6,854 nt of DNA from Verrucomicrobiota bacterium (GTDB taxonomy: Bacteria; Verrucomicrobiota; Verrucomicrobiia; Verrucomicrobiales; DEV007): contig JAQCER010000184.1 of NCBI GenBank assembly GCA_027618625.1, positions 1 through 6,854 on the forward strand. Reading direction: 5' to 3'. The notes under the pieces were generated by a model. It ran no database searches. It saw only the letters and a list, made by a program, of their open reading frames with translations, and was not told the DNA's origin. How positions within the stretch are numbered: the first letter of the stretch is position 1; every line of letters begins with the position of its first letter. Shown here one piece after another: positions 1 through 4,560 of this stretch. Both the position numbers and the translations under genes were made by a program.

Positions 1-373
1 TGGGAGCAAATCTTTCACCGCCCTCATGCGGCACGGCACCGGTAGCCTTCAGCAGCAGCAGGCTCTGCTCAGGAGCACCAGGCATGATCCGCCGACCTCG
101 GTTGTCGCCAGTGATTTCGTTGTAGTCCGACTCTGGATCATAGGCGAAAACCGACAATTTGAACCCGTTCTGCCCCTCGGGTTTCGAGTGACAGTGCGAA
201 CCATTGCACCCCGCCTTGCTCAACACTGGCAACACATCATGCACAAAGCTCAGCGCCTTTGCTCCGGAATCACCACCATCTCCAAGCAGTCCACCATAAC
301 CGACAGTGACCAAGCCCGGCAGTAGCAACACTGCAAGGCCGACAACTACTCGCCTGAAGAGGGACACGCGCAT
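1..373 (-). CDS. Planctomycete-type cytochrome c (PSC1/DUF1549-like) protein, N-terminal part, runs off left edge
   Basis: The reverse strand from ATG at 373 is open to the window edge, giving 124 codons without a stop. Residues 1 to about 27 form a signal peptide or membrane anchor: basic MRVSLFRR, then a hydrophobic run VVVGLAVLLLPGLVTV. A c-type heme motif of the CX4CH kind follows (C56, C61, H62; CNGSHCH), inside the context VLPVLSKAGCNGSHCH. After it come GFKLSVFAYDP (70-80), RRIMPGAPEQSLLLLKATG (94-112) and VPHEGGERF. This order is what is known from large exported planctomycete and verrucomicrobial proteins carrying an N-terminal cytochrome-like domain followed by DUF1549 and DUF1553. 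Those two domains would lie beyond the edge and are not seen. Its role would be extracytoplasmic, possibly redox-linked, and no substrate can be named. No Shine-Dalgarno motif precedes the ATG, and no upstream in-frame ATG was found. It is transcribed divergently from the repeat-protein gene at 444. Confidence 0.85.
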   Translation of the reverse strand, partial: MRVSLFRRVVVGLAVLLLPGLVTVGYGGLLGDGGDSGAKALSFVHDVLPVLSKAGCNGSHCHSKPEGQNGFKLSVFAYDPESDYNEITGDNRGRRIMPGAPEQSLLLLKATGAVPHEGGERFAP

Positions 374-443
374 CCCGAAGAGGGTAGTCGCTGGGGTTCG
401 AATGCACAAGCGTATTGGCAAATCCCGCCGTGAGCCAACGTGA
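374..443. other. Divergent intergenic gap
   Basis: These 70 bases separate two divergent starts, so promoters for both would be expected here. I see no convincing -35/-10 pair on either strand and no ribosome binding site. An in-frame TGA at 441-443 sits directly before the plus-strand GTG. The sequence gtgagcc occurs twice within 430-450 (430-436 and 444-450), making the exact start of the plus-strand gene uncertain. Confidence 0.5.
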
Positions 444-884
444 GTGAGCCAAGTGGCTGAACGGTGGGCAGAAGCTGATCCGCAGGCAGTCATCGACTGG
501 GCGACGGATTTACCGGACAACGCCCAGGCGGGGGCATTCGAAGAGGCGGACGAAGAGTGGACCGAAAAAGATCCCGTGGCCGCGAGCGAGTACCTTGCGC
601 AGATGCCGGATTCTTCAGCGAAGAACGCTGCGATCGAAGGTTTCGCTACCGAGCTTTCCCGTGAAGATGGCGAGTCGGCAGTGACCTGGGCACAAACGAT
701 CAACGACGCAGCACTCCGCGATCAGACATTGTCCCGACTCGTCCGCGACTGGTTCAGGCAGGATCAGGAAGCGGTTGCCGCCTGGCTGCTAACCAGCGAG
801 CCCACAGGAGAAGTGGTCAAGAGCATCGTGGAACCCGACCGCGGCAGAGGACGCAGAGGACGGAACTGGGGCCGCAGCAGATGA
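444..884 (+). CDS. W-x3-DP helical-repeat protein, probably a truncated remnant
   Basis: This 146-residue acidic protein is built from about four repeats of 31-32 residues. Tryptophans or their equivalents fall at 8, 39, 71 (Leu) and 103, each followed by a DP-like turn (DP at 12-13 and 43-44, DG at 75-76, DQ at 107-108) and then a second helix such as AVIDWATDLPD or AASEYLAQMPD. Proteins with this pattern are known in Verrucomicrobia as long exported repeat proteins of unknown function. Here there is no signal peptide: the frame opens at GTG 444, immediately after an in-frame TGA, and begins part way into a repeat. It also lacks a recognisable ribosome binding site. The basic tail (residues 131-146, rich in R and G) may be the natural C-terminus or a shifted end. 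I infer a 3' remnant of a longer gene, although a short free-standing protein is possible. It converges with the gene ending at 906, with 21 bases between the stops and no terminator hairpin seen. Confidence 0.55.
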   Translation: MSQVAERWAEADPQAVIDWATDLPDNAQAGAFEEADEEWTEKDPVAASEYLAQMPDSSAKNAAIEGFATELSREDGESAVTWAQTINDAALRDQTLSRLVRDWFRQDQEAVAAWLLTSEPTGEVVKSIVEPDRGRGRRGRNWGRSR

Positions 885-905
885 CAGGCACGCTCAAACG
901 ATGCT

Positions 906-1784
906 CTATTGCGGCTGGAGTACGACAACGCGCACGTAAAGTTCTTCGGTGCCTGCAGGGACTGGAACCATGGACGAGGTGGTACCCGCCTTACCGACGA
1001 TCGTGGCAGGGCCGTCGGTGAAGTTGATCTGGCCATCGCCCTGAGTCGTCTGGACTTGATAGAGCCGATCCAACTCGGATTCCCATTCGACCTCCATCAT
1101 ATCTCCCATGAGTTTGACGTTGCGCACGGCAAAGGCTGCTTTCCGTGGGCCCGCATCGGACGTTACCTTCACTTCGGCCTCGACGGTTCCGGCCCGGCCG
1201 ACGCCCGGACCCCTGAGTTGCAGTCCGTCATTGTAGACTACAGGCTTGAGTGTCACCACCGCAGTCAGGCCACCTCCCAGATCAAAGGATTGCGGACCAT
1301 CCCAGCTGACTCTCCCGCGACCGAGTGCCAATCCTGCCAGGTCCGGATTTGCGGTGCCCCATGCGATGAGTGCGAATTGACTGACCTGCGCGGAGGCTGG
1401 GACGACGCTGAAGTCCTCTTCTCCCACAGTCGTGCCAGTGAAAGTCAATGTGGTTGCCACCGGGCTCGTGAACGTCACCGTCGCGGTGATCGGGTACGGC
1501 GTGCCGTCACCCCCTGCCGGTTCCTCACTGTTCACTTTTGATTCATCCGTGAACAAGAGGAATGCGTCGAAATCGAACGCTTCGTTTGCCGACAGCGACT
1601 TGCTGACCGGCAATTTGCCTGAGGGAGCGCTGAACGTTCGAAATCCTTCGTCGACCGTCCTCGAAGCGGTTACTTGTGCCGCCGAGACGGTGAAGTCGAA
1701 ATCGATTGCGTGACTGAGTGATACCGCGACGGATAAGTTCGCGAGCGCGGTGACGATCGTGATTGTTTTTGTTTGCCCACACAT
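906..1784 (-). CDS. Secreted beta-rich protein of unknown function with YQVQ C-terminal module
   Basis: This 292-residue protein starts at ATG 1784. Residues 1-26 form a signal peptide (K6, hydrophobic TIVTALANLSVAVSL, likely cleavage at SHA-I). The mature part is rich in alternating Thr/Val/Phe stretches typical of beta-sandwich domains, for example ITATVTFTSPVATTLTFTG (99-117) and GGLTAVVTLKPVVYND (171-186). The C-terminal 75 residues, with VEWESELDRLYQVQTTQGDG and ending ELYVRVVVL, resemble the short beta module that closes many verrucomicrobial secreted proteins (the pattern W...YQVQ...W/I...FYRV). No catalytic motif is visible. Cysteine occurs only in the signal peptide (C2). It appears to be monocistronic: its upstream side is the long non-coding stretch to 2144. 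A secreted or cell-surface structural or binding protein is the most that can be said. No Shine-Dalgarno motif precedes the ATG. Confidence 0.75.
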   Translation of the reverse strand: MCGQTKTITIVTALANLSVAVSLSHAIDFDFTVSAAQVTASRTVDEGFRTFSAPSGKLPVSKSLSANEAFDFDAFLLFTDESKVNSEEPAGGDGTPYPITATVTFTSPVATTLTFTGTTVGEEDFSVVPASAQVSQFALIAWGTANPDLAGLALGRGRVSWDGPQSFDLGGGLTAVVTLKPVVYNDGLQLRGPGVGRAGTVEAEVKVTSDAGPRKAAFAVRNVKLMGDMMEVEWESELDRLYQVQTTQGDGQINFTDGPATIVGKAGTTSSMVPVPAGTEELYVRVVVLQPQ

Positions 1785-2144
1785 GATCCGTAAGGTTCCG
1801 ACAGCGATGAAAATTTGTCAATCTCGCCCAACGCAGACGCTTTTCGGGCGATCTCAAGCCGGTTGCTTGCGGGACGAATGTCCTTAGTCGTTTGCTGAGA
1901 AAGGGTCGCACGCGGGGAGTGTGCCTTTGCGTGTGGGGCCATACGCGAGTTCCCCCGTCACTCGCACTTGCCAAGCGAGGAAAAAGGAGCATCTTCCGGG
2001 GCGAGGAGGCGAAACTGGCGCTTGACGCTTACGTCAAAGCTGGTGTCTGATAGAATTTTGCGAATCGGATCAATGGAAGCGTGATCCCTCGCCGGAATTC
2101 AACAGATACGAACCGACCTTCTCCCATCAAGAACTTCTCGAAAA
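1785..2144. other. 360-base non-coding region between secreted-protein gene and tRNA-Arg
   Basis: No reading frame here has convincing protein character. The minus-strand frames crossing it continue as shadows into the secreted-protein gene, and a plus-strand ATG at 1807 gives only 26 codons. The region should carry the promoter of the minus-strand gene at 1784 and that of the tRNA at 2145. The clearest structure is the inverted repeat at 2022-2037, described separately. An SD-like AAGGAGC at 1984-1990 is not followed by a usable start. Confidence 0.6.
2022..2056 (+). promoter_or_regulatory. Inverted repeat with adjacent -10-like box, possible operator/promoter
   Basis: TTGACG at 2022-2027 and CGTCAA at 2032-2037 are perfect inverted arms around a 4-base spacer. 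Fourteen bases further on is TAGAAT (2051-2056), a fair -10 box preceded by TGA. TTGACG itself looks like a -35 box but lies 23 bases from TAGAAT, too far for a standard sigma-70 promoter, so the repeat is more likely a regulator site just upstream of or over a weak -35. Transcription from here would read into the tRNA about 85 bases later, and possibly on into the CNNM gene. Confidence 0.3.
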
Positions 2145-2216
2145 GCGCCCGTAGTAGAATGGATACTACGCTGGTCTCCGGAACCAGAGATGCAGGTTCG
2201 ATTCCTGCCGGGCGTA
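2145..2216 (+). tRNA. tRNA-Arg (anticodon CCG)
   Basis: A complete 72-base cloverleaf can be folded by eye. The acceptor stem is GCGCCCG with CGGGCGT, all paired with one G1:U72 wobble. The D arm is GTAG-AATGGATA-CTAC with the conserved GG in the loop. The anticodon arm is CTGGT-CTCCGGA-ACCAG, giving anticodon CCG at 2178-2180, which reads the arginine codon CGG. The variable loop is AGAT. The T arm is GCAGG-TTCGATT-CCTGC with the TTCGA signature. The discriminator base is A2216. The 3' CCA is not encoded (TTC follows), so it must be added by nucleotidyltransferase. No terminator follows, and the CNNM gene begins 72 bases downstream on the same strand. Confidence 0.95.
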
Positions 2217-2288
2217 TTCTTGCCGCCTCTGCTGCTGAGCGGGGTCAAGTGACGTGAGAAGCCCGATTTGCAGCCTCCCCTCCAACCA

Positions 2289-3671
2289 ATGAAGTCTCGC
2301 TTCTCGCGCAATCGTACCAAAACGTTCCTCGCTTGTATGGGAGCCATGATCGCCTTGTTTCTGGTGACCTACGCCCAGGATGAGCCGTCTACCCCAGTCG
2401 TTGATGGACAGACGACCGAGCAAACGGATAAGACTTCTGACGCAGGAGGAAAAGGGGGAACTCAGGTTGAGGATCAGAGTCAGACCAAGGACGTAAATCT
2501 ACCGTCCAAGGTAGAGGCTGGTGGGAAACCGGCGAAAGTCGTCCTGATGGTAGTCTACCTGATGATCGCGCTCTTTTTCTCGTTCATTTGTTCGGTGTTC
2601 GAGGCTGTGTTGCTGAGCATACGGCGGCCTTATCTCATGTCGCAGCGTAAGCAGAATCCTGCCAACGCAGTGGCTTGGGAGGCACTGTTGTCGGATGTCA
2701 ATCGGCCGCTGTCGGCGATTCTTACCCTGAACACTGTGGCGCACACGGTAGGGGCTGCGGGCGTGGGAGCCCAGGGTGTGGCTGTTTTTGGCGAAGAATA
2801 CGCCCTACCCATCTCCGGTGTTCTTACAGTTCTGATCCTCGTTCTTTCGGAAATTGTGCCGAAAACGATTGGTGCGGTTTACTGGAAATCGCTCGCGCCT
2901 ATCGTAGGGAAACTCCTGCCACTGATGACAAAGGCAATGAGTCCGATCATCTCGGTGACGGAGAAACTTACGTCCGGACTTTCCCATGGCCAGGCCACTG
3001 GGGCGTTCAGTCGCGAAGAGTTTACCGCCATCGCGGACATGGCGCACAGTGAGGGATCGCTTGAGTTGCGCGAGATGGCCGTGCTCAAAAATCTGCTGTC
3101 TTTGCAATCGACCAAGATTGAGGACATCATGACACCGCGCACCGTGCTTTTTGCCTTGCCGGAGGCGACCACGACCAAGGAATTCGTAGAGCGCTACAGC
3201 GAGCGCCCATTTTCCAGAATTCCCATCTACAAGGATCGGGTCGATGAAATCAACGGGTTCGTGTTGAGATCGGACATTCTGTTCTCCGCGATCAAGAATC
3301 CTGACAATGACACCCCGATCAGCACCATGAGCCGGGAATTGAAGGCCTTGCCGGAAACGATGTCGATCTCCAAGGCATTTGATGTGTTTCTCGGTGGGCG
3401 CGGTCACATCGCGATGGTGGTGGATGAATTTGGAGAGGTGGCTGGCATCGTTACTTTAGAGGACATCGTTGAGACACTGCTGGGCTTGGAGATCGTCGAT
3501 GAAGTGGATCGCACCGAAGACATGCAGGCGCTGGCGCGAAGACTCTGGAAAACCAGGGCTGAGCGAATGGGAATCGTCGTCGAGGACGAATACGGACGCA
3601 ATGCTTCCAGCGCAGGGAGCGGATCTGGATCAGCACAGATCGGTGATGCGCCGCCGCGGAACCGAGACTGA
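2289..3671 (+). CDS. CNNM transmembrane domain (DUF21) and CBS-pair protein, HlyC/CorC-like family
   Basis: This 460-residue inner-membrane protein starts with an N-terminal hydrophobic segment (about 13-29, ending VTYAQ) that acts as a signal peptide or first anchor. A polar linker rich in T, D, Q, K and G (30-82) follows. The CNNM core contains a membrane segment at 84-111 with FICSVFEAVLLS, then LNTVAHTVGAAGVGAQ (147-162) and VLSEIVPKT (185-193), the conserved SEIxPKT motif. Two cytoplasmic CBS domains follow: the first spans about 276-340 with EDIMTPRT, the second about 345-400 with VVDEFGEVAGIVTLEDIVE. A C-terminal LARRLWKTRAERMG helix and a low-complexity Ser/Gly tail end it. The usual C-terminal CorC_HlyC transporter-associated domain is absent, as is common in this subfamily. 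Relatives are linked to Mg2+/Co2+ efflux; the substrate here is inferred. ATG 2289 is preferred over an in-frame TTG at 2268, which adds seven residues and has a GAGAAG sequence upstream. The stop is two bases before the next start. Confidence 0.9.
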   Translation: MKSRFSRNRTKTFLACMGAMIALFLVTYAQDEPSTPVVDGQTTEQTDKTSDAGGKGGTQVEDQSQTKDVNLPSKVEAGGKPAKVVLMVVYLMIALFFSFICSVFEAVLLSIRRPYLMSQRKQNPANAVAWEALLSDVNRPLSAILTLNTVAHTVGAAGVGAQGVAVFGEEYALPISGVLTVLILVLSEIVPKTIGAVYWKSLAPIVGKLLPLMTKAMSPIISVTEKLTSGLSHGQATGAFSREEFTAIADMAHSEGSLELREMAVLKNLLSLQSTKIEDIMTPRTVLFALPEATTTKEFVERYSERPFSRIPIYKDRVDEINGFVLRSDILFSAIKNPDNDTPISTMSRELKALPETMSISKAFDVFLGGRGHIAMVVDEFGEVAGIVTLEDIVETLLGLEIVDEVDRTEDMQALARRLWKTRAERMGIVVEDEYGRNASSAGSGSGSAQIGDAPPRNRD

Positions 3672-3673
3672 TC

Positions 3674-4516
3674 GTGAAACACGCACGAGTATTTACGGTC
3701 GCTTGGGTTCTGGGGTTGCTCTACGGTCAAATTGAGGCAACGGCTCAGACGGCTCCTGAATCGCCGGCCGCAACCGAGAAGCTGCGCAGCGTCATTGCGG
3801 ATGTCACCAGCAGCGAGCTGGCCCATTTTCATGCCAATTGCGCCCAGCGGCTGGAGGAGCTGCGGCTTGACGATGTTCTCAAGCGCAAGAATCCGTATCT
3901 GTTTCGGGCCAAGAACATCGCGACCTCTGCCGCATTTGTAGATACCATTCTCGACGCGCACGTGTCGTCACAGGAAGAGGGCGTTTTTGGTGGTGTGTTG
4001 GAGAGGATCGCACTGGCGGTGAATGCTGCGGCCTTCGGAGGCAGGAAGTCGGGTATCGAAGGCATCGATCTGGAATTCGAGAAAGAAGCGACCAAGTACC
4101 TCGTGTCGATCAAGTCTGGCCCAAACTGGGGCAACAGCAGTCAGATTCGCAAGATGGAGGACGATTTTCAGAAAGCGCGGCGCACGCTCGGCACCAATAC
4201 CAATGCTGGTTCCGGCAAAGTGGTCGCGGTCAACGGTTGCTGCTACGGGGCAACGGCTGCCGAAGACAAAGGCAACTACATAAAGGTCTGCGGAGCAGGC
4301 TTCTGGCAGCTCATTTCCGGCAGTCCCGACTGCTACCAATGGGTGATGGAAGCGCTCGACGATCAACAGACCAAAGCCGAGTCCGGCTTCCGCGATGCCC
4401 TTGACGCGAAGCGCACCGAGCTCGCCACGGAGTTCACAAAACGCTTCTGTGACGAGCAAGGCTCGATCCGCTGGAGTCTGCTGCTCGAATTCAATTCCGG
4501 GCCAGGTAATAAGTAA
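3674..4516 (+). CDS. PmeII-type restriction endonuclease homologue with an N-terminal signal-peptide-like extension
   Basis: This protein has 280 residues from GTG 3674. Residues about 38-280 follow the PmeII-family type II restriction endonuclease pattern from end to end: ELAHFHANCAQRLEELRLDDVLKRKNPYLFRAKN in the N-terminal helices (48-81), SSQEEGVFG (98-106), KSGIEGIDLEF (125-135), YLVSIKSGPNWGNSSQI (142-158), VNGCCYG (186-192), KVCGAGFW (204-211), ISG (214-216), and a tail ending LEFNSG. The likely PD-(D/E)xK centre uses D132 and K147, with Ser145 where the second acid often sits. The family cuts specific DNA sites; the target here is unknown. Residues 1-25 read as a signal peptide: MKHAR, then a hydrophobic VFTVAWVLGLLYG, then an ATA-Q cleavage site. 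The only other in-frame start before the core is TTG 3716. The gene begins two bases after the CNNM stop, suggesting coupling. No methyltransferase is present in the window. A TdeIII-like family assignment is the main alternative. I am confident it is a nuclease-family protein and less sure that it is exported. Confidence 0.85.
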   Translation: MKHARVFTVAWVLGLLYGQIEATAQTAPESPAATEKLRSVIADVTSSELAHFHANCAQRLEELRLDDVLKRKNPYLFRAKNIATSAAFVDTILDAHVSSQEEGVFGGVLERIALAVNAAAFGGRKSGIEGIDLEFEKEATKYLVSIKSGPNWGNSSQIRKMEDDFQKARRTLGTNTNAGSGKVVAVNGCCYGATAAEDKGNYIKVCGAGFWQLISGSPDCYQWVMEALDDQQTKAESGFRDALDAKRTELATEFTKRFCDEQGSIRWSLLLEFNSGPGNK

Positions 4517-4529
4517 GTTCTGTATTGTG

Positions 4530-4553
4530 AATACGGCGCAAACGCCGTATTTT
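4530..4553 (+). terminator. Hairpin with short T run after the endonuclease gene
   Basis: AATACGGCG (4530-4538) and CGCCGTATT (4543-4551) pair perfectly around a CAAA loop, and TT at 4552-4553 extends the T run to four before a C. It lies 13 bases after the endonuclease stop, so it fits an intrinsic terminator, though the T run is short. It also lies only 9 bases upstream of the DUF3160 ATG, so it could instead act as a structured leader or attenuator for that gene. A strict terminator would leave no room for a promoter before 4561. Confidence 0.6.
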
Positions 4554-4560
4554 CGGCCAC

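Noticed and set aside
909..1541. 210-residue plus-strand frame
   Set aside because: It lies antisense to the secreted beta-rich protein, which has a signal peptide and a recognisable C-terminal module; the plus-strand product has neither.
1816..1821. Minus-strand TTGACA, a perfect -35 box before the secreted-protein gene
   Set aside because: No -10-like sequence lies 16-18 bases further on, and the start codon is close; too weak to call a promoter.
2022..2027. TTGACG as a -35 box paired with TAGAAT
   Set aside because: The spacer is 23 bases, outside the sigma-70 range; kept only as an inverted repeat.
2145..2288. tRNA-Arg as an integration site for a genomic island
   Set aside because: No integrase, no direct repeat of the tRNA 3' end and no mobile-element gene can be seen in the window.
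2099..2347. Minus-strand frame containing a PGRNRTCI-like segment
   Set aside because: This is the antisense of the tRNA-Arg gene, a well-known source of false protein calls.
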